Assembly (NCBI GenBank): GCA_028571685.1 | Contig: CM053162.1 | Span: forward strand, 70,296,351-70,360,350 | DNA: 64,000 bases | Source: Heterohyrax brucei | Taxonomy: Eukaryota > Chordata > Mammalia > Hyracoidea > Procaviidae | Direction: 5' to 3' | In this document: positions 12,401 to 21,937 of the stretch, piece after piece | Numbering within the stretch: the first letter of the stretch is position 1 | Layout of the letters: each line of letters opens with the position of its first letter | Notes under the pieces: model-generated | Databases searched by the model: none | What the model saw: the letters and a program-made list of their open reading frames with translations, nothing else | Told to the model about the DNA's origin: nothing | Translations under genes and position numbers: made by a program

Positions 12401-15400
12401 GTGCTCATGGAATTTAAAGGCCAGAGCCCCACGAGTGTCTGTAGGGCGTCGGTCCTCCGGAGGGAGCCCTGTCCACCCGATGGGCGGTGCTGCCACCTGG
12501 AAGCGGCCCACCACAGCGACAGAGGGAGCGCAGCGGCCCTGGAGAGTGTTCTGCCTGAGCCCTTCACTCCTAGGAGTTGGAAACCAGCCAAATGTCCAAA
12601 AAAAGTGTTGTGATCTATTCATAAAAGTCATGTTGAAGAAACTTTAAGAATGTAGGAAAATATTTCCTAATGCTAAGTTTGGAAAAAACAGCATGAGAAG
12701 TGTATGCATCTACTGTTAATAGTGATTGTTCTGGCTGTTCTGGCTGGAGTTGTTTTTTGAAATACCATCCAGTTTTAAACATTGTATCCCTGGTGGTATA
12801 GTGGTTAAGTGCTGTATCTGCTAACCAAACTGTCAGCAGTACTAATCCATCAGGTGCTCCTTGGAAACTATGGAGGCAGTTCTGCTGTGTCCTGTAGGGT
12901 TGCTATGTGTCAGAATTGGCAGTGTGGGTTGGTTTTGTTTAATACCAGAAATTACAAATAGTCCATGTTGTGTGTTTAGGGCTCAATTTTGTCCCTTGGC
13001 TGTGAGGGGCAGAAGGAGGATTCGCATGTCACCCTCTACATGGTGAGAAAAGCAAGACAGGAAAATGAAGTTTTAAATCCTGGGTCATTTATGGAAGGGA
13101 TAGGTGGTTCCCTGCGAATCATATTGAGATTTGAGATAAAAACAGGGAAAGCAGCTGATGGTTGTAAAATTTTTTAAAAGAGACACAGTTTGTATTACAA
13201 AATGTGTGATACCTTCTGCTTTAGGCGATCCCACTGTTTTAGCTGAATGATTGAAAAAGGGACTCAGGAATAGAAACCTTTTTTCCTCCAACATGTTTTA
13301 AATGATGACTAATCAGATTTATTTTAGAAATAATACATTCCACAACCTTAATCTTTAATGTATTTGATAAAATAAAACCCAAAACAGCCCGCTGCCGTCG
13401 AGTCAGGTCAGACTCACAGAGACCCTCTAAGTTGGAAACTCTGTAATTTCCAAGCAGTACCTGGCGGATTTGAACTGCCGACCTTTTGGTGAGCAGATGT
13501 AGCACTTAACCCACTATGCCACCAGGGTTTCCAAATTAAATAAAAGTTGTATGTATTTAGGATATTTTTACTTTTTGTTTCTCAACTTTGTATTTGGAGT
13601 GCCGTATTGAGTTTGTCCACTGCAGCATGACCTGTGACTGACCGAGATTTCAGGGAGTGGGATGTGATCTCCTAGTTTTCTTTCCCTCTCTTCTTTTGCA
13701 CTTATATTTTCCTTCTTTCCATTACGAAGGAGGTGTTTTTTTCCCCCGTAATATTTTTCTGTTTGTCCTCAAAATTTCTACAAAGTCATGTATTAGCTGA
13801 TGATCAGATGAAACGTTCATTTTTGCAAAAATAAAAACTGACTGCACACTGTGTCTCAAGCTGCTGTGGACATCGCAGGCTCTGTGTTTGTTCGGTGGTG
13901 GAGATTCGGGCTGTCAAGTTAGTTCTGACTCCTGGCAACCCTAGGCACAATAGAATGGAACACCACCCAGCCCTGTGCCAGGCCCACAACTGCTGAAGTC
14001 AGTAGAAGGTGAAAATTGTTTTATGCTCTGTGTCTCAGAATCAGGTACTGGACTCCTTAACCTTGTGCATAAATAACATACCAGAGAACCACTTTCTTAC
14101 TGTGAAGCAATGCTGAAATGTATGTATTTGATGGTGTATTTGAAAGTTGTGAATGAATGATTAGACAGATCTGATGGCTTAGAAGTATAAGAGAGGGCAA
14201 GAAACAAAAGTAAAACTTGAGAGTATTCATGAAATGTATTTTAGGCTCTTACCCTGAAAGTGTGGCTTTTGTTTAAAGTATGTAACCCTTAGCAAACCAG
14301 GTACAGAAACCCCTGAAAATGCATTTAGCTATAAACTCTAAAGCGGGAGGAGCAGCGCTCAGCTTGCGTGATCACCTGCAGTGCTGCGGGAGATGACGTC
14401 GGCGGAAGTCCTCGGGTGATGACCGAGGGTCGTAAACCAACCAGCCGTTTTCATTAACAGGTAGCTTCCTGTCTCCCAGAAAAATGGTTTGAAAATCCTG
14501 CCATGAGGACTTCTGTCTCCCAGCTAGAAAACTTCATCCAGTTTTTGCTGCAGTCTGCACTTACGTTATGTAGAAGCGAACTCAGGTAATACGTACTTTG
14601 TTTTTATCTTCATGAGCATAACTCAGGGATTCTGGTAGACTCTGAAACCCTGCTGGCATAGAGGTTAAGTGCTACGTCTGCTAACCAAGTGGTCGGCAGT
14701 TGTCTAATGACCCTTGATGTCCTGAATGTCATCCACATGTCTTCCTTTCAATATTTTCTTATCTTTGGGTAAAGAAGAAAGTCACTGGGGACCCGATCAG
14801 GTGAGCAGGGGACGGGTTCTGATGCAGTTGTTTGTTTACTGACCAAAAGCTCCCTGACAGACCACGAGACAGGTAAGTTCACTCAGAGTGAAGCCCAGCC
14901 ATCCATGGACAGCTGATTTTTGACAAAGGATCAGACAGTCTCTTTAATAAATAGTGTTGGCAAAACCTGTTATCCGCCTGCAGGAAAAGGAAGCAGGGCC
15001 CATGCCTCCCACAAAACACAGGAACTAACTCAAGGTGGACCAGGGACTGAAGTGTGAAAGCTGTAAAACTCGTGGAAGGCAACATAGGGAGAAAACAGTG
15101 GTGCCTCATCGTCTATAAAAATAGGAAAAGAAACATTCCAACAAACGCATCAGTTGATACAAGCACATAAATGGAAGCTTATAAAAATTAAAAACTAACA
15201 CTCATCAGAAGACTTCATTATTGGGAAACAGCTTATCCCGTACAAGTATAATCTCTAAAATCTGTGGAAAACTGCAACAGCTCACTGACAGACAGACAAA
15301 CAGCCCAGTTACAACATGGACAAAGGACAAGCCCAGAACCTTCACCAAGGAGAACATCCAGGCAGCCAGTGAACACAGGAAAAGATGTTCTCAGTCGTTA

Positions 15401-18400
15401 GTCATGAGAGGGATGCGAATCAAGAAGAAAATGAGACACCGTCACTCTGGCTGAAACTGCACTGATTTAAATTAAAAAAAAAAGGTTGGTGAGGATTTAG
15501 GGAGATTGGAGTCCTCATCTGTTGCTGGTGGGGCTGTATAATGGTACAGCCACTGTGACGAAGGGTGTGGCACTTTCTCAAAAAACTAGAAATAGAACTG
15601 CCTTAGGATCCAGCAATCCCACTGCTAGGTATATACCCTAAACCACTAAAAAAAAACAGTTGATTGTGTTGATTGTGACTCACAGGAACCCTGTAAAATG
15701 GAGTAGAGGTGTCCACTAGAGTTTCCAGGGAGTGCCTGGTGGATTTGAACTGCCAGCCTTTTGGTGAGCAAACCACAGTGCTCAACCACTACGCCACCAG
15801 GGTTTCTGGTGTACGCCGTAGAGACCTAAACATGATGACAGGGACAGACACACACACACCCCTGTGTTCATTGCCGCTTTATTCACAACCGCAAAGTAAC
15901 GGAAACCACCAAACTGCCCGTCAGCAGATGAATGGATGAGCAGTCTGCGGTACATGGAGGGTAGCGCTACACAGCCGTGAAGAACAGTGACGAGTCCAGG
16001 AAACGTGACAGGGATGAACCTGGAGGGCACGATGCTAGGTGAAATCAGCCAAACACCTCAGGACAAGTACTCTGCGACCCCTCTTTTATAAGAAAAGAAC
16101 AGACAGACCAGCGTTCATCGGTGGTTACCAGGGAGAGGAGAGAAGGGGGGTGATGTGCTCTGTACTGTGCTACAGAGGCGAGTTATTTCTGGTGGGGTAA
16201 GTGGCATTGAGCATGTATGTAGGGAGCCAAGCTCAACCAAGTAAAAAGATTTGGAGTGCATGCTAATGAATATAGCCAAATTGGTTGGTACAGGGGTAAA
16301 CACAAGTGTATACATAGGTGAGAACAGAGAAATATCTGTAGAGACATGGGCATACAGTTGTGTGGGTGGAGGCACATGTATTCATTGGGGAGACAAATAC
16401 AGGTACCCCTGCAGACCTAAGCAGATACTTTCCCACACTGGTTTTCTGGGTTTGAGGCTTAGAACCCTCATGCTACAGGACAGCTGAGTCACTTGACATA
16501 ACACCAAAACCAAACCGAACCCAGTGCCATCCAGTGGGGTCTGAGTCATAGCAGCAGTTCACAGAAATCATGATCTGCTTCCTAGTGAGGTGAGCAGCAT
16601 CTGGGTTCTTAGCAACAGCTGTCTGAGACACAACTACAGGTCTCTGTGTGCCAGGAGAAAAACTGAGAAGGTAACCAGAAGCTCAAGCTCTGCAGGAGCT
16701 GAGACCTCATCTGCCTTGAGACCAGAAGAACTAGATGGTGCCCAGCTACCACCATTGACCACTCTGACCAGGGTCACAGTAATTGGTCCCAAATAGAGCG
16801 GGAGGAAAATACAGATCAGAACTTATTCAAAAACAGAAAAGAAAGAAATCAGACAAACTGGAGCAGTAGTGAACAGAGGATTCCTTAACACATTCTGCAA
16901 GCCTAGAACTGAACCTGTTCCCTGAGATCATCTTTTAGTGAAACAGCAGAGCAGTACACAAAATAAAGGATATTACCTGTAAGATTGGTGCCCTACTTAA
17001 AAACTGTCAGTATGAGGCCAGCATATCAGCAGTCGAAAGGAAAAATGAGAAGGTAAGGGAGCCAAGAAAATAGAGTATTGGAAAGGGAACAAACTGGACA
17101 CAGAATGTTGACACATTGTGTTAAATGTCACTAATGGCACTGAACACTTGATGTGGAAATTCTCAAGTGGACTCGACTCGCAGTGTAAACTCTCACCCAA
17201 AACTCAGTAAGACGTTATTGAAAAAATAAAAGGGTAGAAAAAAATAAAGGAAGCAAACAGTGACCAAAACAGAAGGAATGGCAGTAATAACCTTAGATCA
17301 GATAGACTGTAAATCAAAATTCATTACAGGGTACAAAGAAGGACATTACATAATGACTAAATGGTCAGTTTTCAGGAGGATATAACAATAAATATTTACG
17401 TACCCAAAGACAGAGCTCCAAAATACGCAAAACAAACTCTAACAGAATTGAAAAATAGTTTTACAGTAATAGTAAGAGGCTTTAACACACCACTTTCAAT
17501 GACGGACAGAACAACCAGAAGGAAACTCAACAAAAAAGTACCAAACCAGAAAACCAAACCTGCTGACGTCGAGTTGACTCCAACTCAGCTACCCTAGAGG
17601 ACAGTAGAACTGCCCCAGAGAGTTTCCAGGGCGTGTCTGGTAGATGCAAACCTCCAACTTTTCGGTTAGCAGCCATAGCACTTAGCCACTGTGTGACCAC
17701 AGTTCCCAACAAAAAGGAACACACTCAACCAACTCGACCTCACAGACATGCACAGATCACATCACCCAGGAGCAGCACAGTCCATGTGCTTCTCCAGCAC
17801 ACACAGAGACCGTGTATTAGACCAGAAAGCAAAACCCCAATAAATTCAAAACATCAAAATACAGGGCATCTTCCCTGATCATAACACTGTAAACCTAGAA
17901 ATCAGTAACAGAACAAGGAACAAAATTAAATGTATAAGACAGAACAGCACCTTACTGAAAAGTGCCAGATGTTTAGGGACTTCTGTGTAGTGATGTACCC
18001 CTGGGGTGCAGTGGGGGAGTGGACCTGGAGTGGTCGCTGGTGTCTGTGGTGTGCACACCCACTGCGTGGTTCCTTCTGTAGTGGTGTCTGCAATCCTGTC
18101 CCAGCACAGCACAGCTTACATTTCGCTGCTTTTCTGCTTTCCACAGTCCTTTACACTGAAACTGGCCAGAGTATAGCCATTAATGGTTTGTTCCTTGAAC
18201 CTAATGTGGAGAAGGCAGCATCCCTGTGTGCTGTTTTTAGCTGTTAGCTTAAGGTAAAGCTTTTGTTTTAGATTAGCTTGGAAACCCTGGTGGCCCAGTG
18301 GTGAGAGCTGTAGCTGCTGTCCAAAAGGTCAGCAGTTCAAATCCACCAGGCGCTCCTGGGAAACTTTATGGGGCAGTTCTACTCTGTCCTCTAGGGTCGC

Positions 18401-18618
18401 TTTTCAGTTAGAATTGACTTGACAGCATTGGGTTTGTTTTTAATTGATCGATGATTAGGTTCTGAACTGACTGCTCTGCCTTCACACTTTTGTTTTTTAG
18501 GGATGAAGTGAAAGAAATAATTCTTATTCTGGTGAAAATAAAAGCTTTGGATCAAGCAGAGTCCTTCATAGAAGACCACCACCTAGACCACCTCAAATCA
18601 CTAGTTACAGAAGTTTGA
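350..18618 (+). CDS. GCFC2: GCFC2 (C2orf3), C-terminal part, six exons; gene continues off the left edge
   Basis: GCFC2 is a nuclear factor of the GCFC family. It was first described as a GC-rich-DNA-binding repressor and is now assigned to the intron large (lariat) spliceosome complex with TFIP11 and DHX15. The exons 350-453, 6288-6364, 7973-8039, 9727-9873, 14461-14585 and 18501-18618 all have AG/GT borders and matching phases. They give about 212 codons ending in TGA, against about 781 residues recalled for the human protein. Recognisable stretches are [66 protein letters not shown] and [12 protein letters not shown]-like, all from the conserved GCFC C-terminal domain. MRPL19 follows in convergent orientation. 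The exon at 9727 carries an unusual minisatellite at its donor. The assignment comes from recalled similarity to the human protein, not from a database search. Confidence 0.93.
645..798 (+). repeat. AfroSINE, near full length
   Basis: From GAAACCCCAGTGGCGTAGTG to the tail ATCGACTCAGCGGTTGTAGG. It lies in the GCFC2 intron after exon a. Confidence 0.9.
1690..1790 (+). repeat. MIR SINE fragment
   Basis: CGTTTTACAGATGCAGTTGC and the later GGTGACACCCTGGCTCAGAA resemble the MIR core (cattttacagatgaggaaac ... aaggtcacacagct). It is old and diverged. Confidence 0.45.
2245..2370 (+). repeat. MIR SINE
   Basis: TGATCCTTGCAGCCTTGTGA, CTATAGATGAAGGAGCTGGG and GGGCCAAGTCACTTGTAAAA follow the MIR core in order. 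Confidence 0.65.
3184..3460 (-). mobile_element. ERVL-MaLR-type LTR fossil, 3' part
   Basis: Read on the minus strand, the end of the element carries an AATAAA-type signal followed by the AAAGCCACCCGCTTGTGGTA-like box typical of MaLR LTR 3' ends. It is a partial, old copy in the GCFC2 intron. The remaining ~600 bp to 4030 may belong to the same or another old element, but I cannot classify it. Confidence 0.55.
4190..4700 (+). repeat. Diverged L1 fragment (3' ORF2 region)
   Basis: Degraded matches to the L1 ORF2 end are visible, such as TTGTACACTGTTGGTGGGGT and CACATCCTGTGGCCTAGCCA followed by CGGCCATAAGTACTAACAGA. It is an old copy with no open frame. Confidence 0.5.
5741..6110 (-). repeat. 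RTE (BovB-like) LINE 3' end
   Basis: It opens with the reversed tail TTGTTGTTGTTAGGTGCCAT and CATCGAGTGCGTTCTGACTC. It continues through CTGACCCTTCACTTGACCAG and CTTGCTTCTGATGAGAACTC, the reverse complement of the RTE C-terminal coding region. It is 5'-truncated and lies about 180 bp before GCFC2 exon b. Confidence 0.85.
6288..6364 (+). CDS. GCFC2: GCFC2 exon b
   Basis: The acceptor is a pyrimidine tract ending ttcctgtctag and the donor is AAAGAG|gtgaga. The 77 nt read [17 protein letters not shown] and then VFIPLYPK. The phase is 0 in and 2 out, and the split Ser codon is completed by the exon at 7973. Confidence 0.92.
7530..7690 (+). repeat. AfroSINE, older variant
   Basis: The boxes GCTCGGCTGCCAACCAAAAG and TGTCCTGCAGGGTTGCTGGC are recognisable, but the internal region differs from the main subfamily. 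It lies in the intron between GCFC2 exons b and c. Confidence 0.65.
7973..8039 (+). CDS. GCFC2: GCFC2 exon c
   Basis: The acceptor is ttttcaaattag and the donor is CTAAAG|gtaaga. The 67 nt read [18 protein letters not shown] and then SGLK, nearly identical to the human segment around [16 protein letters not shown]. The exon leaves at phase 0. Confidence 0.94.
8440..9230 (+). repeat. Probable L2 LINE, diverged
   Basis: The order of GAAGGCGTGAAAAGACTTGA, CAGGGAGGAGATGTGAGCTG, GCAGATTTGGGAGTCAG and purine-rich GAGAGGTGGGCAGAGAAGG follows the L2 3' region. No open frame remains. Confidence 0.45.
9727..9873 (+). CDS. GCFC2: GCFC2 exon d, with donor amplified as a 72-bp minisatellite
   Basis: The acceptor is ggtttcctttcag. 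The minimal exon is 147 nt (49 codons), reading [20 protein letters not shown], then [20 protein letters not shown], then PDVVHKCKE, and ends at donor GAG|gtgagc (9874). Its last ~53 bases and this donor are repeated downstream with a 72-bp period. Identical in-frame donors lie at 9946, 10018, 10162, 10234 and 10306, and one altered copy lies at 10090. The frame stays open until a stop at 10345-10347. The exon could therefore end at any of these donors, giving 49 to 193 codons. I take the first donor because it gives the human-like length. Confidence 0.9.
9821..10316 (+). repeat. 72-bp minisatellite spanning a GCFC2 exon end and splice donor
   Basis: GTGAGC-type junctions recur at 9874, 9946, 10018, 10090 (changed to GCCAGC), 10162, 10234 and 10306, exactly 72 bp apart. 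This gives six full units plus the parental partial copy. Each unit encodes [20 protein letters not shown] and then RCRE with few changes, and the frame is open throughout. Units 2 and 3 share variants such as CAGTGCCCTGCC, which suggests stepwise duplication and recent homogenisation. Confidence 0.97.
10850..11090 (+). repeat. Possible old LINE fragment
   Basis: The stretch CAGCTGTTGTACACGTCTGA followed by AATTTCCTATAGTGAAGAAT resembles LINE 3' sequence. It is too diverged to classify firmly. Confidence 0.3.
11560..12000 (+). repeat. Afrotherian ~0.7 kb A-tailed retroposon, 5' part
   Basis: It shares AGGAGAGCTAAATGGTGCCC, then the block on accepted CCACGGCCGACCC and TCATCAGGGCCACAATAGG, with the copies at 16590, 21938, 53078 and 60898. 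It ends near AATATCACCTGTGAGTAATA, as does the copy at 16590. Confidence 0.6.
12330..12720 (+). repeat. Diverged L1 fragment
   Basis: TTGGAAACCAGCCAAATGTC and GTGATCTATTCATAAAAGTC match the L1 ORF2 end (watched by the motif of a single-animal site list typical of L1 3' copies). The frame is lost. Confidence 0.35.
12786..12942 (+). repeat. AfroSINE, near full length
   Basis: TCCCTGGTGGTATAGTGGTT to GCTATGTGTCAGAATTGGCA, with a GGGTTGGTTTTGTTT tail. It lies between GCFC2 exons d and e. Confidence 0.92.
13376..13532 (-). repeat. AfroSINE, near full length
   Basis: The reversed tail CCGTCGAGTCAGGTCAGACT runs to GCCACCAGGGTTTCC. It is about 440 bp downstream of the copy at 12786 and inverted to it. 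Confidence 0.93.
13893..13995 (-). repeat. RTE LINE 3' end, short
   Basis: GTTAGTTCTGACTCCTGGCA then ATAGAATGGAACACCACCCA and GTGCCAGGCCCACAACTGCT are the terminal ~100 bp of an RTE LINE. Confidence 0.65.
14461..14585 (+). CDS. GCFC2: GCFC2 exon e
   Basis: The acceptor is ttttcattaacag and the donor is CTCAG|gtaata. It reads [18 protein letters not shown], then [20 protein letters not shown], then SEL. It begins at phase 0, which fits any of the GAG|gtgagc donors of the preceding exon. Confidence 0.94.
14645..14702 (+). repeat. AfroSINE 5' fragment
   Basis: AACCCTGCTGGCATAGAGGT to GGTCGGCAGTTG, then it stops abruptly at mariner sequence. It starts about 60 bp after the donor of GCFC2 exon e. 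Confidence 0.85.
14703..14870 (-). mobile_element. Mariner (Tc1/mariner) DNA-transposon fragment
   Basis: This is the reverse complement of the transposase segment around SPDLAPSDF (ACTGGGGACCCGATCAGGTGAGC) and the following block (ATGTCTTCCTTTCAATATTT). It is an internal piece with no terminal repeat visible. Confidence 0.7.
14885..16490 (+). repeat. L1 LINE 3' end, interrupted by an AfroSINE
   Basis: The order follows the ORF2 C-terminus and 3' UTR: GACAGCTGATTTTTGACAAAGG, AATAGTGTTGGCAAAACC, GACATCTTGCTGGTGGGGCTG-like, CCCACTGCTAGGTATATACC, then after the SINE ATTGCCGCTTTATTCACAAC, AATGGATGAGCAGTC and GCTAGGTGAAATCAGCCAAA. The frame is broken in many places. Confidence 0.8.
15645..15808 (-). 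repeat. AfroSINE inserted in L1
   Basis: The reversed AfroSINE ends in CTACGCCACCAGGGTTTC. L1 sequence (GGTATATACCCTAAACC) precedes it and L1 sequence (GAGACCTAAACATGATGACA) follows, so the SINE is the younger insertion. Confidence 0.92.
16503..16560 (-). repeat. AfroSINE fragment (tail part)
   Basis: CCAAAACCAAACCGAACCCA and GGTCTGAGTCATAGCAGC are the reversed SINE 3' end, and the rest is absent. Confidence 0.75.
16590..16985 (+). repeat. Afrotherian ~0.7 kb retroposon, partial
   Basis: GACCAGAAGAACTAGATGGT, GCCCAGCTACCACCATTGAC and the GACAAACTGGAGCAG block align in order with the other copies of this family. Confidence 0.65.
17275..17965 (+). repeat. L1 LINE ORF2 endonuclease-domain fragment, interrupted by an AfroSINE
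   Basis: One frame reads [20 protein letters not shown] and [17 protein letters not shown], matching the L1 endonuclease block around LNIYAPN and the DFNTPLS motif (here GFNTPLS, so the Asp is lost). After the SINE the L1 text resumes with the CAAAAC/TCATCTTCCCTGATCATAACA part. It is old and inactive. Confidence 0.75.
17543..17708 (-). repeat. AfroSINE inserted in L1
   Basis: It runs from AAACCTGCTGACGTCGAGTT to ACTGTGTGACCACAGTTCCC. AACAAAAAGTACCAAACC and AACAAAAAGGAAC flank it and may be the target duplication. Confidence 0.92.
18279..18440 (+). repeat. AfroSINE, near full length
   Basis: CTTGGAAACCCTGGTGGCCC to GAATTGACTTGACAGCATTG. It ends only 60 bp before the acceptor of the last GCFC2 exon. 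Confidence 0.94.
18501..18618 (+). CDS. GCFC2: GCFC2 terminal coding exon
   Basis: The acceptor is cttttgttttttag. It reads [19 protein letters not shown], then [19 protein letters not shown], and stops at TGA 18616-18618. The human protein ends in a very similar DHLKSLIKED-like tail. AATAAA motifs lie at 18618-18623, which is too close to the stop to be used, and at 18911-18916, which is plausible. Confidence 0.94.
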
Positions 18619-18910
18619 ATAAATATTGTAAAACAACACCCCACGTGGGATTTTAGTACCATCACAGTCGGTTTCTGGCTTGGAAAGCTGTTGTCCCTGT
18701 TTTATTCTGATGTGGAGTGGCAGGCTGGCCCCATCCCTGCGTCCCCAGCCTCTGCACGCTGCCCCTGGCTGTCAGGAGAAGGGAGGCCGAGGCTTCAGGG
18801 ACAATCATATGTAAAGCAGCAGCACATCTCCCCTGGATTCTTAGGGATTCCTTTCCAGTTTACAAAAGGAATTAAAACAACTTGTACCTGCTTTAGGTCA
18901 GCGTGCTAAT

Positions 18911-18916
18911 AATAAA
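18911..18916 (+). terminator. GCFC2: Candidate poly(A) signal for GCFC2
   Basis: A canonical AATAAA lies 293 nt after the stop codon in an AT-rich context, upstream of the first downstream repeat. Confidence 0.5.
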
Positions 18917-19435
18917 TGTAATGCCCTGACCACAGAAACTGTTTGAATTCTTTTCATTTTAGCCTGTATTTAAAAACAAAAACAAAAAACTTTGAAATGA
19001 GTATTTTAACTGAAATGAATTTGTTACAAAGCCTTCTGACTATAAAGCAGTTAGGGCTCTTGATAACTAATGATTGTCAAATTGTCCATCAGAAATTTGT
19101 ATCACTTTATTTTGCCAAACCCACATGTAAGAGAGTACCAATGAACTCCTACCAGCAGTGACGTTCTCTTTCTTTTTTTAAAATTTACTGCAGATTTTGA
19201 TAGAAAGTGCATCATTGGTGGTAGGCTTGGAAAGGAAACAGGTACTTGAGATTCTTAGAGTATGGGATTCATTTTCTGCTAGAATGGTTATGTGACTGAG
19301 GATGTCTGAGGCAAAGAAATCAAACTTTTTAAGATGAAAAGAACACTGGTATTTTTTCTTAAATTTATTTGTTAAATAATTGAGGGGTAACTCTAAATAT
19401 TTATTTGGCAAATTTTTGCATCTCCCTCCCAAGAT

Positions 19436-19592
19436 GAACCAAAAACCCACTGTCATCGCGGCAGCTCTGAATCACAGCCATAGAGGAGGGAGTAGAACTG
19501 CCAGGTAGAGTTTCCCAGGAGTCCCCGGCGGGTGTCAACTGCTGACGTCTGTAGTTAGCAGGTGCCGCTCTTAACCACTGGGCCACCAGGCT
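19436..19592 (-). repeat. AfroSINE in the GCFC2 3' flank
   Basis: ACCAAAAACCCACTGTCATC to CTCTTAACCACTGGGCCACC. It is transcribed as part of the GCFC2 3' UTR only if a distal poly(A) signal is used. Confidence 0.9.
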
Positions 19593-20221
19593 GAGGAGAG
19601 AACTGGTGCTGCAGGGTTTGAGCCAGTGGCCTCTGACCTTAGCGGCTTGAACTTGGACAGTTTGACCCTTCGTTATTTTGCTTTGGTGAAGGCTTGTGAT
19701 TCACCAGTGTGAAGCATTTCTTTTTTCATTTATTTTAATCCATACATTCCAGAGGAATAGCATCGCCTCTGGAAAACATGACCCCCTGCTGAGGGGCACT
19801 TGATGCTCCCTTGCGGCTGTTGTCCTCAGGCCCGACTGTTGGCATTTCCTGTGATGTTTTCCCACCTTTTTGGTTTCTGAAATTACGTGTATGTCTATGT
19901 GTGTGTGTACAGGTGTATGCACTATAGTTCTGTATTTTTCCCATAAATGGCAGATATGTGACTGTATATGAAATTTGTATTTTTGTATCATTAAAGTACA
20001 CATTTGAAATCTCTGACTCTTGCATTTTTAATTAAGGATATGTTGGATGCATTCGTTAGGTTTCTTAAGTAGAGTGGAGAGACTTGTTTTCTTAAATTGG
20101 AAAGTATAACTGCTTTCAGTTCTACAAAGTGATTTAAACTACTCTTGTAGTTTTTAATTAACTTTCCGTATTCTTGGAGCTTGAATGTCAAGGTTTTTAC
20201 CTGTCACAAACTAGAGTTACA

Positions 20222-20362
20222 TGCTACAGCAGGTCATGGAAAGGTCGGCAGCTCAGATCCACCCAGTGCTCTGTGGAAACCCGCCGGGGCACTTGTACTG
20301 TCCCATCGGGCCACTGTGGGTCGGCATCAGCTTGAAGGCAGCGGGTGTGGGTTTGGGTTTTA
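20222..20362 (+). repeat. AfroSINE, 5' part degraded
   Basis: GGAAAGGTCGGCAGCTCAGA to CTTGAAGGCAGCGGGTGTGG with a GGTTTGGGTTTT tail. Confidence 0.85.
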
Positions 20363-21764
20363 CCCTCGACTTGAGGAGGCTTAAAAACATTTTTGAAACT
20401 TGCCCAGTCCTTAGTGCAGGATTCTTCTGTAGCTGTTGTTTGTTACTGTGAAATGAATAAAGGCGCACCGTTGCCGGAATCCAACCTGGCACTGGCAGCC
20501 CGTCTCACATCCCACTTCCTTGCCTGGATTGTGTCAGGTTTTTGTTCCCATAAATAATGAGAAGTTTTTACAGAATCAGATGACTTTTTGTGGGGTGGTT
20601 TTGGAGGTGGCGGTTGGTGTGATGGGCCGTGTTTCTCGGGTGTGCAGTGATCACTTCCATGAAGGGATCTGCTGTGAGCAGCCAGTCAGTTGAGAGGCGG
20701 TTTCTTCGGGGGTGTGGTCCACATCTGAATATAAGCAGACGTTCTGGCTCTTTGCTAGCACCAGATCCTGCGGCCGCCTGCTCATCTGACCACTGGTTCT
20801 TAGGACTTGAGCTGTTGGCTTATCTGTGGATCTTGGGATTCCTGGATCTCTCCAGGCAGCCATCCAGCCCCTGCAGCCATGTGAGTTGAGAGAGGTTTCC
20901 ATCCTGTTGTGTAGCCATGGGGTGTCCCAGCCTCTGTAATCACAGGCTACTTTCCAGGGAAAGCTGAAAACAGGGCCTTTGTTCTCCATAATGGCTGTTA
21001 GGTAACCTCAGATTGGCCCTGAGAAAGCACCTCATCGTGGAGTTGTGTGTGCGTATTTTTTCAGCCCTTAACAAAATGACCCGTATCTGTATGAGGCCCT
21101 AAGAAATACATGCCTGCAAAACCTGAGAAGCATATTGCAAGAAAAGGACACATGAATGTCCCTCATGAACAAAGAAATGCCTTTCAACAAAATACCAGCA
21201 AATGGAACCCAACAACATGAAAAAGAAGTCGTTCCAGGAGGTGAGGTTGGTCGCACACGTGAGTGACAGTCGAGCTCACCATGTGAGAATCAAGGGGAAA
21301 AACCGCTGACAGTCATCTCAATAGATGCATAAAAAGCATTTCACAAGATTCCCCACCCCGTCATGACAACACACTCAGCAAACTAGGCATGTAAGGTCCT
21401 CATGTGATAAAGGGCATCTGTCTGAGACAGTGATGCCTAATAGTGGTGAAACTAAGTCCTTTTCCCTAGTAGCAGAGGAAAAGCAGGGATGTCTGCTCAC
21501 ATCATTTCTATTCAGCCTTCTTCCGAGGTCCCTGTCATGCAGAGAGGCACACAAAAGGCGTAAAAGTTGAAATACAACAGTAAAAGTCATTCTCCACAGT
21601 GACAACGTTGTCTACATAGCTTCACCCCCCAAGAAAGGAAATCTAAATTCATCAGTGAAGGTCATAGGGTACAAAAATCAAAGCCAAATGCATGCTCTTC
21701 ATCTCCTTGGGAACTTAAACTTTAAAATCAATTCCATTTTCAATATGAGCCTAAGAGGCTGAAA

Positions 21765-21932
21765 AACCAAAAGCAAAACCGTGGCCATTGAGTCGGTCCC
21801 TGTTCATAGCTACTCGGTAGGACAGAGCAGAACTGCCCCATCGAGTTTCCAAGGAGCATCTGGTGGATTCAGACTGCCGACTTTTTGGTTAACAGCCATA
21901 GTACTTAACAACTACACCACCAGTGTTTCCAG
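21765..21932 (-). repeat. AfroSINE inserted in L1
   Basis: CCAAAAGCAAAACCGTGGCC to CACCACCAGTGTTTCC, a nearly complete reversed copy. Confidence 0.92.
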
Positions 21933-21937
21933 GAGAC

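Larger units (their letters stand above)
10317..14460 (+). other. GCFC2 intron between exons d and e, unassigned remainder
   Basis: Between the listed repeats the segments 10348-10850, 11090-11560, 12942-13375 and 13995-14460 are AT-rich intron DNA without recognisable features. Confidence 0.5.
18619..20480 (+). other. GCFC2: GCFC2 3' UTR and downstream flank with several poly(A) signals
   Basis: No further coding sequence is seen. Candidate signals are AATAAA at 18911-18916, ATTAAA at 19990-19995 and AATAAA at 20456-20461. If either of the last two is used, the 3' UTR would contain the reverse-oriented AfroSINE at 19436-19592. The sequence alone does not say which signal is used. Confidence 0.5.
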
